64,000 nucleotides of DNA from Lichenibacterium minor (GTDB lineage Bacteria > Pseudomonadota > Alphaproteobacteria > Rhizobiales > Beijerinckiaceae), in assembly GCF_004137685.1 (NCBI RefSeq), contig NZ_QYBB01000005.1, positions 1 to 64,000 on the forward strand, given 5' to 3'. Under the pieces are notes generated by a model. The model ran no database searches. It worked only from the letters and a program-made list of their open reading frames with translations, and was not told where the DNA came from. Positions 34,003 through 42,893 of the stretch are shown here, in pieces; position 1 is the stretch's first letter; each line of letters starts with the position of its first letter. The position numbers were made by a program, and so were the translations under genes.

Positions 34003-35499
34003 TCACTCCCAATCGAGGAATCCCGGCGCTTCGGCGATGGGCCGGGCGGCGGCCAAGCGCGCGAGGTCGGGCGCCGGCCGGCCGAGTGCGGCGTCGCCCG
34101 CGACCGCGCGTTCCAGCGCCGCGGCGGTGCCGAGCACCAGGGCATCGCCCCCGCGCGGGCCGACGATCTGCAGCCCGAACGGCATCCCCGCCTCGTCGAG
34201 GCCGAGCGGCAGGCTCAGCGCCGGGTGTCCCGCCAGCGTCACCGCATAGGCGAGCGCCAGCCAATGGAAGTACGAGCGGGTGGGGGTGCCGTCGATCGCG
34301 GTCGGGAAGGGTTCGGCCCACGGGCGCGGGCTCAGCGTCACGGCGGGGCTGACCAGCACGTCGTGGTCGGCGAAGAAGGTCTGCCACGCGCGGTAGATGC
34401 GCGTCTGCGCCGTCGCCGCGCGGGCGTAGTCGGCGAGGCCGTAGCCGAGCCCCTCCTCGACGTTGGCGCGCACGTTGGATCCCAGCATCGCCGGCCGTGC
34501 CCGGTAGGCTTCGCCGTGCTGCGCGAGGAAATGCGAGGCGCGCAGCACCGCGAAGGCGTCGTCGGCGCCCGAACAATCCGGGGTCGCCTCCTCGGCCCGG
34601 GCGAACAGCGGGCCGATCGCCTCGACGCGGCTGCGGAACACGCGCCGCACGTGCCGCTCCGTCGGGGCGAAGCCGAAATCCTCGGTGAAGGCGAGCCGCA
34701 GGTCCTTCAGCGCCGGCGCGCGCGGGGGACACCAACGCGCGGCCCGTCCCCGCACGGCCTCGCCCGGCAGCGTGTAGGCCAGGGGGTCGCGGGCGTCGTC
34801 GCTGGCCAGCACGGACAGCATCAGCGCCGCATCGGCCACGCCCCGCGCCATGGGGCCGTCGACCGGCAGCGCGCTCCAGCCGAGGCCGCGCCCTTCGCTC
34901 GCCACGAGGCCGGGAGACGGGCGCATGCCCACGATGCCCGCATAGGCGGCGGGGTTGCGCAGGCTGCCCCCGGTGTCCGACCCCGACGCGAGGGGGACCA
35001 TGCCGCAGCTCAACGCCACCGCCGAACCGCCGGACGAGCCCGCCGCCGAGCGCGACGGGTCGAAGGCGTTGCCGGTCGCGCCGTAGACCTTGTTGCGGGT
35101 GTTGGCGCCGGCGGCGAATTCCGGCGTGTTGGTCTTGCCGACGATCACGGCGCCGGCGGCGCGCAGCCGCGCCACGCAGCCGGCGTCCGCGGCCGGCACG
35201 TGGTCGGCGAAGAGGGGGCTGCCGTAGGTCGTGCGCAGCCCCGCCGTGTCCTGCGTGTCCTTGATGGCGACCGGCACGCCGTGAAGCGCCCCGAGCGCGT
35301 CGCCGCGCATCACCGCGGCTTCGGCGTCCCGCGCCGCGCGGCGCGCGCCTTCGGCGTCGACCAGCGGCACGGCGTTGACGGCCGGATCCACCGCGGCGAT
35401 GCGGGCGAGGCACGACTCGAGCGCTTCCACCGGCGACACGCGCTTCCGCGCGATGGCGTCGACGAGGTCGACGGCCGAAAGATCGCAGGGTTCGGTCAT
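34003..35499 (-). CDS. Amidase signature enzyme
   Basis: 498 residues with the amidase triad: K80 (VAIKDTQD), cis-Ser S155 (GSSGGSA), nucleophile S179 (SDTGGSLRNP). Hydrolyses amides; substrate unknown. Not GatA, since no gatB or gatC is nearby and the C-terminal half differs. Convergent with the ABC transporter gene, 19 bases apart, and divergent from the aminotransferase gene. Confidence 0.93.
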   Translation of the reverse strand: MTEPCDLSAVDLVDAIARKRVSPVEALESCLARIAAVDPAVNAVPLVDAEGARRAARDAEAAVMRGDALGALHGVPVAIKDTQDTAGLRTTYGSPLFADHVPAADAGCVARLRAAGAVIVGKTNTPEFAAGANTRNKVYGATGNAFDPSRSAAGSSGGSAVALSCGMVPLASGSDTGGSLRNPAAYAGIVGMRPSPGLVASEGRGLGWSALPVDGPMARGVADAALMLSVLASDDARDPLAYTLPGEAVRGRAARWCPPRAPALKDLRLAFTEDFGFAPTERHVRRVFRSRVEAIGPLFARAEEATPDCSGADDAFAVLRASHFLAQHGEAYRARPAMLGSNVRANVEEGLGYGLADYARAATAQTRIYRAWQTFFADHDVLVSPAVTLSPRPWAEPFPTAIDGTPTRSYFHWLALAYAVTLAGHPALSLPLGLDEAGMPFGLQIVGPRGGDALVLGTAAALERAVAGDAALGRPAPDLARLAAARPIAEAPGFLDWE

Positions 35500-35707
35500 G
35501 GCACGGCTCCGTGGTGGAGCCCGCACCATGTCACCACGCCGGGCGCGGTGCGAGCCCCGGGCGGGGGGACGCCCCCACCCCGCGCGGTGGGCGCGCGGAC
35601 CCCTTCGCTCGACGGGACGCGGGGCGCTTGTCGCGCCGGGCCGTTCTCGGCATACCGTGACGCGGAACCCGCCCGCCGCCCGTCCCGAACCGAAAGCACC
35701 CCGTCCG

Positions 35708-36961
35708 ATGTTCCAGGATGACGCTTCGCAGCCCCGCACCCCATCGCCGGCCCGGCCCGCCGCCGGCCCGGCATCGCTGGCGCGGGGGCGCGAGTTCCTG
35801 TCGATCCCCGGGCCCACCAACGTGCCCGAATCCGTGCTGGGCGCCATGCACCGGCCCGCCGTCGACATCTACGACGACGACCTCCTCGACACGACGCGCC
35901 GGTCCCTTCAGGACCTGAAGGCCGTGTTCCGCACCGAAGGCTCGACCTACATCTACATCGCCAACGGCCACGGCGCCTGGGAAGCGGCCCTCACCAACAC
36001 CCTGTCGCGCGGCGACCGCGTGCTGGTGCTGGAAAGCGGCCGCTTCGCCAAGGGCTGGGGCGACCAGGGCGACATGCTGGGGCTCGCCGTCGAGGTGCTG
36101 CCCGGCGGCTGGCGGTGCGCCGTGGACCCCGCGGCCGTCGAAGCGCGGCTCAGGGCCGACCGGGCCCACGAGATCAGGGCCGTGCTGGTGGTGCAGATCG
36201 ACACGGCGTCCGGCGTCGTCAACGACATTCCGGCCATCCGCGCGGCGATCGACGCGGCCCGCCACCCGGCGCTCTTCATGGTCGACGGCATCGCGTCGAT
36301 CGGCTGCATGCCGTTCGAGATGGACGCCTGGTCGGTCGACGTGGCGCTCACCTGTTCGCAGAAGGGCCTGATGATGACGCCGGGCCTGTCCTTCGCGGCG
36401 GCGTCCGCGAAGGCCATGGCGGCCCACGCCACGGCGGGGCTGCGCACCGCCTACTGGGACTGGACGTCCCGCGACATGCCGGAGAACTACCGCAAGTTCT
36501 GCGGCACCGCGCCCGAGCACATGCTGTTCGGACTGCAGGCCTCGCTGGGGCTGCTCTTCGCGGAAGGGTTGGAGAACGCCTGGGCCCGCCACGCCGCGCT
36601 GGCGGACGCCGTGCAGGCCGCCGTCGCGGTCTGGGCGGAAGGCGGCGCGATGGAATTCAACATCCTCGACCCCGCCCAGCGCGCGGCCTCCGTCACCACC
36701 ATCCTAACGCCCGGCTTCGACCCGCAGCGGCTCCGGGCCTTCGCCCGCGAACAGCTGGGGCTGGTCCTCGGCTCGGGCATCGGCGACCTGACCGGCAAGG
36801 CGTTCCGCATCGCCCACATGGGCTACGCCAACGCCCCCATGGTGATGGGCACGTTGGGCGCCACCGAGGTGGCCCTGGCGGCGCTCGGCGTGCCGCACCG
36901 CGCCGGCGGCCTCGGGGCCGCCGCGACCGCGCTGGCGCGGCACTTCGCGGGTCCGCGCTGA
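35708..36961 (+). CDS. Class V aminotransferase, serine/alanine-glyoxylate type
   Basis: 417 residues. PLP lysine K219 in TCSQKGLMMTPG, glycine-rich NGHGAWEAA (86-94), VDGIASIGCMPFEMDAW around the cofactor aspartate. Closest in pattern to serine-glyoxylate aminotransferase, which in methylotrophs works in the serine cycle. No other serine-cycle gene is here, so photorespiratory-type glycolate salvage is an alternative. The N-terminal 25 residues are Pro/Ala-rich and unlike the family. Confidence 0.9.
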   Translation: MFQDDASQPRTPSPARPAAGPASLARGREFLSIPGPTNVPESVLGAMHRPAVDIYDDDLLDTTRRSLQDLKAVFRTEGSTYIYIANGHGAWEAALTNTLSRGDRVLVLESGRFAKGWGDQGDMLGLAVEVLPGGWRCAVDPAAVEARLRADRAHEIRAVLVVQIDTASGVVNDIPAIRAAIDAARHPALFMVDGIASIGCMPFEMDAWSVDVALTCSQKGLMMTPGLSFAAASAKAMAAHATAGLRTAYWDWTSRDMPENYRKFCGTAPEHMLFGLQASLGLLFAEGLENAWARHAALADAVQAAVAVWAEGGAMEFNILDPAQRAASVTTILTPGFDPQRLRAFAREQLGLVLGSGIGDLTGKAFRIAHMGYANAPMVMGTLGATEVALAALGVPHRAGGLGAAATALARHFAGPR

Positions 36962-36983
36962 CGGCGCGCCTTCGCCCGCGCCG
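36962..36983. terminator. Hairpin between convergent aminotransferase and mucR genes
   Basis: CGGCGCG/CGCGCCG stem with an 8-base loop, followed on the plus strand by GCTTTCC. Plausible shared terminator; the T-run is weak. Confidence 0.4.
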
Positions 36984-37004
36984 GCTTTCCAGGGTGGGCC
37001 GCGA

Positions 37005-37418
37005 TCAGCCCTCGGCTTTGCGGCCGAGGCCGATGCGGCGGGCGAGTTCGGAGCGCTTGGTTGCGTAGGCGGGCGCCACCATCGGATAATCGCGCGGCAG
37101 GCTCCATTTGGCCCGATACTGTTCGGGCGACAGGCCATAGGCCGACTGCAGGTGCCGCTTCAAAGACTTGAACTTGCGGCCGTCCTCCAGGCACACGATG
37201 TAGTCGTCGGTGATCGACTTCTTCACCGAAACTGCCGGTTGTTGAGCTTCCACCACAGGTTCGGGCGCGGGGCCCGACTGCATCCGGTCCAGCGAGCCAT
37301 GAATAGCCTTGATGAGCGACGGAAGGTCGGCCACCGGGACGGCATTGTGGGCCACATAGGCCGCCACGATATCCGTCGCGAGCTCGATCAGGCGGGTCCC
37401 GTCGCTATCTTCCATCAT
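37005..37418 (-). CDS. MucR/Ros-family transcriptional regulator
   Basis: 137 residues. The C-terminal Ros-type domain reads CLEDGRKFKSLKRHL ... AYGLSPEQYRAKWSLPRDYPMVAPAYA. Compared with Ros, the second zinc-ligand cysteine is aspartate and the last ligand histidine position holds tyrosine, as in several zinc-free rhizobial members. These proteins act as H-NS-like or exopolysaccharide and motility regulators in Rhizobiales. First of two adjacent ATGs used, with AAGGACAAGG upstream. A longer frame to 37541 adds unrelated residues. Confidence 0.93.
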   Translation of the reverse strand: MMEDSDGTRLIELATDIVAAYVAHNAVPVADLPSLIKAIHGSLDRMQSGPAPEPVVEAQQPAVSVKKSITDDYIVCLEDGRKFKSLKRHLQSAYGLSPEQYRAKWSLPRDYPMVAPAYATKRSELARRIGLGRKAEG

Positions 37419-37641
37419 GTTCGCCTTGTCCCTTCCATTCACGTGCGATCGCTGGCCAGCGGCGATTGCCGTGGGGCGCGTCGATGATCTCAGCGCTTCT
37501 TCGCATGACTTTACGTTAAAGACGCACCCCTCCCTTCGCAAGTTTGCGACACGAAGTTACGTGTGGGTTGTGCAATTCTGGCATCCTGTCCGCCGTCCGG
37601 GCCGGGGCCGCCGCGCGCCGCGCACCTCCGCCGGAGTCCCG

Positions 37642-38334
37642 ATGTCGAACGACCGAGACCGCCTCAGGGCCCGCATCGCGGCGCTGCTGGCCAAAACCGT
37701 CCAGAACGGCTGCACCGAAGGCGAAGCGCTGTCGGCTGCCGCCAAGGTGGCGGAACTGCTCGACCGTCACGCGCTGTCGCTGACCGACGTGGAGATCCGC
37801 GATTCCCCCTGCGAGGAACGCGCCTTCGCGTCCCGCCACAGGAAGCGCGTCCCGCTGGACTCCTGCATCGGCGCGATCGCGGCCTTCTGCGACTGCCGGG
37901 TGTGGCGCCAGAAGGGCACCGACGGCGCCGCGACCCACGTCTTCTTCGGCCTGCCGGAGGACGCGGCGGCGGCACGCGACCTCGCCGATACGGTCGACGG
38001 CGCCGTGCGGGCCGAGCTCGGCCGCTACAAGACGAGCCGCGACTACGCGCGATTCGACACGCGCGACCGGCACATGGTCAACGCGTCCTTCGTGCTCGGC
38101 ATGGTGACGGGCATCGCCGACAAGCTCGACGCCCTCAAGGCGGCGCGCGACGCCCGCCACCGCGGCACGGGTCGCGACCTCGCCGTGGTCAAGTCGTCGG
38201 CCGTCGACGAGGCCTTCGACAGGCTCGGGCTCACGATGGTGGAAGGGCAGGGCGGCCCGCGCCGTTTCATCGCCGAAGGCGCCTACGAGGCCGGAAGCGC
38301 GGCGGGGACGGAGTTCGAAGCGGCACCGCGATGA
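37642..38334 (+). CDS. DUF2786 domain protein
   Basis: 230 residues. Residues 5-45 (RLRARIAALLAKTVQNGCTEGEALSAAAKVAELLDRHAL) match DUF2786, often seen in phage and plasmid proteins and rhizobial chromosomes. The following region (WRQKGTDGAATHVFFGLPEDAAAARDLADTV) is shared with related hypothetical proteins. Function unknown. No operon partner; its start is 223 bases from the divergent mucR start. Confidence 0.82.
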   Translation: MSNDRDRLRARIAALLAKTVQNGCTEGEALSAAAKVAELLDRHALSLTDVEIRDSPCEERAFASRHRKRVPLDSCIGAIAAFCDCRVWRQKGTDGAATHVFFGLPEDAAAARDLADTVDGAVRAELGRYKTSRDYARFDTRDRHMVNASFVLGMVTGIADKLDALKAARDARHRGTGRDLAVVKSSAVDEAFDRLGLTMVEGQGGPRRFIAEGAYEAGSAAGTEFEAAPR

Positions 38335-38422
38335 CCGCCGTCCCGGCGCGGCCCGACGGCGGCGCGCCATCGCCGGTGCCGGATGCTATACACGGGCGGT
38401 TCGGGCGGACGGCGGGGCGGCG

Positions 38423-39364
38423 GTGGATTTCCTGGGCGTGCATTGGGTCGGGGTGACGGCGGAGAACGGCAAGCGCCTCGTTCTGTCGATCCTGTTCGTC
38501 GCCGCCGTGCTCGCGGTCCGCGCCGCGCTGCGCCGCGGCGTGCGTCGCCTCGTGACGGGCGAGGGCGCCCGCCAGGCGCGGTTCTGGACCCACCAGGGGC
38601 TCAACCTCCTGGCCTCGCTCGTGGTCGTCTTCGGGCTGATGTCGATCTGGTTCGACGACCCCGCCCGGCTCGCCACCGCCATCGGCCTGTTCAGCGCCGG
38701 CCTGGCTTTCGCGCTGCAGCGCGTCGTCACCGCCTTCGCGGGCTACATCGTGATCCTGCGCGGCAACAACTTCACCGTGGGTGACCGCATCTCCATGGGC
38801 GGCGTGCGGGGGGACGTCCTGGCGCTGGGCTTCATCCAGACGACCCTGATGGAGATGGGCGTGGCGCCCGGCAGCGACGCCGGCCCCTCCGTGTGGGTGA
38901 AGAGCCGCCAGTTCACCGGGCGCATCGTCACCGTGTCCAACAGCAAGATCTTCGAGGAGCCCGTCTACAACTACACGCGGGACTTCCCCTTCATCTGGGA
39001 AGAGATGAGCGTGACGGTGCGCTACGAGGACGACCGCGCCGCCGTCGAGCGCATCGTGATGGACGCGGCGCGCCGCCACGCCGTCGACCCCGCCGAGATC
39101 TCGGCCGAGGCCGCCCGCACGCTGGAGCGGCGCTTCGAGCTGCAGCGCCTCGATTTTGAGCCGCGCGTCTTCTACCGGCTGACGTCGAACTGGCTGGAAA
39201 TGAACCTGCGCTTCATGTCGCGCGACCACGGCACCCGCGCCATCAAGGACCTGATCGCGCGCGACGTGCTCGACGGGCTGGACCGCGCCGGCATCCGGGT
39301 CGCGTCCGTGCCCTACCGCGTGGTGGAGATGCCGCCCTGGCCGGCGCCGCCCGGCGCCGGATGA
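38423..39364 (+). CDS. Small-conductance mechanosensitive channel family protein
   Basis: 313 residues of the MscS fold: three membrane segments (about 17-37, 60-82, 84-112) with the pore-lining GLAFALQRVVTAFAGYIVILRG, a beta domain beginning FTVGDRISMGGVRGDVLALGF, then an alpha/beta C-terminus. Likely releases solutes on osmotic downshift. GTG start at 38423. Short for the family, with no extra sensor domain. Confidence 0.9.
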   Translation: MDFLGVHWVGVTAENGKRLVLSILFVAAVLAVRAALRRGVRRLVTGEGARQARFWTHQGLNLLASLVVVFGLMSIWFDDPARLATAIGLFSAGLAFALQRVVTAFAGYIVILRGNNFTVGDRISMGGVRGDVLALGFIQTTLMEMGVAPGSDAGPSVWVKSRQFTGRIVTVSNSKIFEEPVYNYTRDFPFIWEEMSVTVRYEDDRAAVERIVMDAARRHAVDPAEISAEAARTLERRFELQRLDFEPRVFYRLTSNWLEMNLRFMSRDHGTRAIKDLIARDVLDGLDRAGIRVASVPYRVVEMPPWPAPPGAG

Positions 39365-39443
39365 AGGCGGCCCCCCGGCCGCCGCTGAACCGTCGCTCGC
39401 CCGGGGCCCGGCCCGTGCTCCCGCGACCTGGAGGATGAGATCG

Positions 39444-40169
39444 ATGCGCGCCACCTTCGCCCTGGCCCTTGCGGCCCTGACTGTCGCCGCCCGGCCTGCC
39501 GCGGCCCAATGCCCGGGGCCGGCGGCGGAGCGCGCGACGCTCGTGGTGGCGGGCGCCGGGGAGGTGTCGCGTCCGCCCGACACGGCGCGGATCTCGATCT
39601 CGATCCAGACGCGCGGCCCGACGCTTGACGGCACGTCGCGGGACCACCGCCAGCGTGTCGCCCGCGCGGCGCCGGTGCTGGAGCGGCTCAGGGCGGCGGG
39701 CGCCGCGGTCGACGACGGCAGCTTCAGCCTGACGGAGGAGCGCGCGCCCGTGGCGGTCGGCACCCGTCCCGCCGCCGACCCGCCGACCTACCGCGCCGAC
39801 ACCATCTACGGGCTCACGCTCCGCCCCGTCGACAGGGTCGACGCCGTCGTGGCCGACATCGCCGCCGCGGGGCTGTTCGAGATCGGGTCGATCCGCTTTT
39901 CCGTCGCGGACGAGCGCGCCGCGCTCGACGACGCCCGCCGTGCCGCGATGGCGGATGCCCTGCGGCAGGCCAAGGTCTACGCCGACGCCGGCGAGCTCCG
40001 CCTCGACGGCATCGACCACATCGTCGACGGCCAGGCGGCATCGCGCGGCGACGGCGCCTTCGACCTGCCGGTCCGCATGGCCCGCACGGCCTCGGTCGGC
40101 ATCGTCGCCCCGCGGGCGCTGGCGTTTTCGGGGAACGTGACGGTGACGTGGCACATCGCGCCGCGGTGA
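39444..40169 (+). CDS. SIMPL (DUF541) domain periplasmic protein
   Basis: 241 residues. Signal peptide (1-20, ending AAA/Q), then the SIMPL domain: ATLVVAGAGEVSRPPDTARISISIQTRG and a C-terminal FSGNVTVTWHI strand. Family relatives include the outer-membrane-associated BP26/OMP28 of Brucella; function unclear, with links to oxidative stress. The ATG at 39444 with GGAGG upstream is preferred over the one at 39435. Confidence 0.88.
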   Translation: MRATFALALAALTVAARPAAAQCPGPAAERATLVVAGAGEVSRPPDTARISISIQTRGPTLDGTSRDHRQRVARAAPVLERLRAAGAAVDDGSFSLTEERAPVAVGTRPAADPPTYRADTIYGLTLRPVDRVDAVVADIAAAGLFEIGSIRFSVADERAALDDARRAAMADALRQAKVYADAGELRLDGIDHIVDGQAASRGDGAFDLPVRMARTASVGIVAPRALAFSGNVTVTWHIAPR

Positions 40170-40253
40170 ACCCGGCGCCGTCGCCCGCTGGCCGCCGCGG
40201 CCCCGCTCGGGCATAGGGGAGCGCAAGTTCCACGACGCGCCGGACTTCCCCGC

Positions 40254-40883
40254 TTGCCCTTCGACGACGCCTTCCGTGACGATCTGCGGGCGCTCCTGCG
40301 CTGGCGGCGCGACGTGCGCCGCTTTCGACGCGAAACCCTGCCCGATGGCGCGCTGGACCGGCTGCTCGCCACGGCCTGCCTGGCGCCTTCCGTGGGGCTG
40401 AGCCAGCCCTGGCGCTTCGTCGTCGTCGACGACCCTGGCCGCCGCACCGCCCTGCGAAACCTTTTCGCGCGGTGCAACGCCGAGGCGGCTTCCGGCTACA
40501 CGGACGAGCGGGCGGAGCGCTACGCCGCCCTGAAGCTCGCCGGGCTCGACGATGCGCCGGCGCAGGTGGCGGTCTTCGCGGACCGGTCCACCGCGGTCGG
40601 TCACGGGCTCGGGCGGCGCACCATGCCGGAGATGGCCGACTTCTCCGTCGTCACGGCGATCCACACGCTGTGGCTCGCCGCGCGCGCCGAAGGCATCGGG
40701 CTCGGTTGGGTGTCGATCCTCGAGCCCGCCGCCGTGGCGGGCATCCTCGACGTGCCGAGCCATTGGCGCTTCATCGGCCACCTGTGCATCGGCTTCCCGG
40801 AGCGCGAATCGGACACGCCCGAACTCGAACGCTCGGATTGGGAGCACCGCCGCCCGCCCGCGGAAGCCGTGATCCGGCGCTGA
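40254..40883 (+). CDS. bluB: 5,6-dimethylbenzimidazole synthase
   Basis: 209 residues, flavin-destroying BluB of the nitroreductase fold. It cleaves FMNH2 with oxygen to form the lower ligand of cobalamin. Motifs: RRDVRRFRRETLPDGAL, APSVGLSQPWRFV, DRSTAVGHGLGRRTMPEM and EGIGLGWVSILEP. TTG start at 40254; no other usable start upstream. No cobalamin riboswitch is visible in its short leader, unlike cbtB. Confidence 0.94.
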   Translation: MPFDDAFRDDLRALLRWRRDVRRFRRETLPDGALDRLLATACLAPSVGLSQPWRFVVVDDPGRRTALRNLFARCNAEAASGYTDERAERYAALKLAGLDDAPAQVAVFADRSTAVGHGLGRRTMPEMADFSVVTAIHTLWLAARAEGIGLGWVSILEPAAVAGILDVPSHWRFIGHLCIGFPERESDTPELERSDWEHRRPPAEAVIRR

Positions 40884-40912
40884 CCGGAACTCGCGTCCTT
40901 GCCTGATGCTGC

Positions 40913-40940
40913 CCGATCGTGCATGTTTCAGCGCGATCGG
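40913..40940. promoter_or_regulatory. Inverted repeat, candidate DeoR operator
   Basis: CCGATCG (40913-40919) and CGATCGG (40934-40940) flank 14 bases, directly before the deoR-type gene. Good position for autoregulation, though CGATCG is common in such genomes. Confidence 0.35.
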
Positions 40941-40949
40941 AGCCCCGCC

Positions 40950-41720
40950 ATGCCCATCCTCCCCGACGAACGCCACGCCGCCATCCTGGATCGCCTGCTG
41001 CGCGACGGCCGCGTCCTCGCCGCCGACCTCGCGGCGGAGTTCGACACCTCGGAGGACACGATCCGTCGCGACCTGCGCGACCTCGCCGCCGCGGGACGCT
41101 GCCGCCGCGTCTACGGCGGCGCCTTGCCGCCCGCGCCGGACATCGGCCCGGTGTCGCGCCGGAACGGGGTCGCGCGCGACGCCAAGCGGGCGCTCGGCCA
41201 TGCCGCCGCGGCGCTGGTCGCGCCCGGCTGGACGGTGCTGATCGATTCGGGTTCGACCAACCTGCGCATCGCCGAAGCGCTGCCGGCCGACCGGGACGTG
41301 ACGGTCGTGACCAACGCGCCGGCGGTGGCGGCGGCCCTCGCCGGGCGCCCCCGCTGCACCCTGGTGGTCCTCGGCGGCCGCGTGCACCCCACGGTCGGCG
41401 CCGCCTTCGGGCCGCGCACCCTGCGGGACCTCGACGGGATCTGGGCCGACCTTGCCTTCATCGGCGCCTGCGGCCTCGCCGCCGGGCCCGGCCTCACCGT
41501 GTTCGATCCGGAGGAAGCCGAGTTCAAGCGGCGCCTGCTCGTCGTCAGCGCCCGCGCCGCCGTGGCGGTGACGGCCGAAAAGCTCGGCACCGCGGCGCCC
41601 TTCGTGGTCGGCCCCGCGGCGGCGCTGCACCACATCGTCGTCGAGGCGGGCACGCCCGACGCCGCGCTCGACGGCCTCGCCGGGCCGCGATCGCGGGTCC
41701 ACCGCGCCGACGCCGCCTGA
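40950..41720 (+). CDS. DeoR-family transcriptional regulator
   Basis: 256 residues. N-terminal DeoR helix-turn-helix ERHAAILDRLLRDGRVLAADLAAEFDTSEDTIRRDLRDL, then a sugar-phosphate sensor domain with DSGSTNLRIAEAL and TNAPAVAAAL. Usually represses sugar or polyol genes. Ends 9 bases before an MFS transporter gene, so that gene is its likely target. GGAG precedes the ATG. Confidence 0.9.
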   Translation: MPILPDERHAAILDRLLRDGRVLAADLAAEFDTSEDTIRRDLRDLAAAGRCRRVYGGALPPAPDIGPVSRRNGVARDAKRALGHAAAALVAPGWTVLIDSGSTNLRIAEALPADRDVTVVTNAPAVAAALAGRPRCTLVVLGGRVHPTVGAAFGPRTLRDLDGIWADLAFIGACGLAAGPGLTVFDPEEAEFKRRLLVVSARAAVAVTAEKLGTAAPFVVGPAAALHHIVVEAGTPDAALDGLAGPRSRVHRADAA

Positions 41721-41729
41721 GGTTCGCCC

Positions 41730-42893
41730 ATGACAGCCCTGTCCTCCAACGCGGTGCGGGCCAGCGAGCGCGCCGCCATCCTGGCCGTCTTCCTGCAGCT
41801 CGGCGTCTTCGCCGGGGCCTGGGCGGCGGCTCTGCCGGCGGTGAAGTCGGGCCTGGCGCTGTCGGACCGCGCGCTCGGGCTGGCGCTGCTGAGCTTCGCC
41901 GGCGGCTCCATCGCTTCCACGCTGGCCATGGGGGCGGTGACGGCGCGGCTCGGGACGCGCCGGGCCATCTGCATCGGCGTCCTCGCCACGGCGGCGACGC
42001 TGCTCCTGCCGCCCCTGGCCCACACCCTGCCGGAACTCGCCCTGGCGGCCGCCGCGATGGGCGTCGCCATGGGGCTGCTGGACGTGTCGATGAACGGCGC
42101 CGCGGGCGCCCTCGAGGAGCGCTGGGGCGCGCCGCTGATGTCCTCGTTCCACGGCGCGTTCAGCCTCGGCGGGCTCGGCGGAGCCGCCCTGGGAGGCGCC
42201 TTGGCGGGGGCCGGCTTCGGCGCGGCGGGCCAGCTCACCGTCGCCGCCGCCCTGGCGGGGTCGGTCGGCGTCGCCGCCATGCCGTTCCTGGGACCCGACG
42301 CGCCGGCCGTTCCCGGACGCGGCCCCGCCCTCGCCCTCCCGAGCCGGCGGATGCTCGGGCTCGGCGTCGTGGCGGCATCCTGTTTCGTGATCGAGGGCGC
42401 AGTCGGCGATTGGAGCGCCATCTACCTCGACACGGTCGCGGGGAGCGGCCTCGCCCTGGCGTCGGCGGGCTATGCCGGGTTCTCGATCGCCATGGCGGCG
42501 GTCCGCTTCGCCGGCGACGGCGCCGTCGCGGCGGTGGGGGCGCGGGCCGTGCTGTGCGGCGGGGGCGCCGTGGCGGCCGCCGGCCTGGCGCTGGCCGTGC
42601 TGGTGCCGCTGCCGCTCGCGGCCGCCATCGGCTTCGCCTTCGTGGGGCTGGGGCTCGGCAACGTCGCGCCGGTGGCGTTCAGCGCGGCGGCGCGGGGCGG
42701 CGCCGATCCGGCCGCCGGCGTGGCGCCCGTGGCGACGGTCGGCTACGCGGGCCTGCTGCTCGGCCCGCCCGTCATCGGCTTCCTGTCCGGGGCGGCCGGG
42801 CTCCGGGTCGCCCTGGCCTGCCTGATCCTGGCGACGGGCGTGGTGGTCGCGGTGGGCTATTCGGTGGCGGACGGGCGCCGCAGGCGGACGTAG
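41730..42893 (+). CDS. MFS transporter (FucP/YbjJ-like)
   Basis: 387 residues with 12 hydrophobic segments and the MFS cytoplasmic loop GAVTARLGTRRAI. GLLDVSMNGAAGALEERWG and MSSFHGAFSLGG match the YbjJ-like sugar/proton group. Adjacent to the DeoR gene, consistent with sugar import or export. Its last 37 bases overlap, in antisense, the end of the Smr gene. Confidence 0.88.
   Translation: MTALSSNAVRASERAAILAVFLQLGVFAGAWAAALPAVKSGLALSDRALGLALLSFAGGSIASTLAMGAVTARLGTRRAICIGVLATAATLLLPPLAHTLPELALAAAAMGVAMGLLDVSMNGAAGALEERWGAPLMSSFHGAFSLGGLGGAALGGALAGAGFGAAGQLTVAAALAGSVGVAAMPFLGPDAPAVPGRGPALALPSRRMLGLGVVAASCFVIEGAVGDWSAIYLDTVAGSGLALASAGYAGFSIAMAAVRFAGDGAVAAVGARAVLCGGGAVAAAGLALAVLVPLPLAAAIGFAFVGLGLGNVAPVAFSAAARGGADPAAGVAPVATVGYAGLLLGPPVIGFLSGAAGLRVALACLILATGVVVAVGYSVADGRRRRT

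Noticed and set aside
37418-37541. Longer MucR start at 37541
   Set aside because: The extra residues do not match the family, and the double ATG at 37418 has a good ribosome site.
39243-42152. 969-codon open frame on the minus strand
   Set aside because: It runs opposite mscS-type, SIMPL, bluB, deoR and MFS genes, all with clear family motifs.
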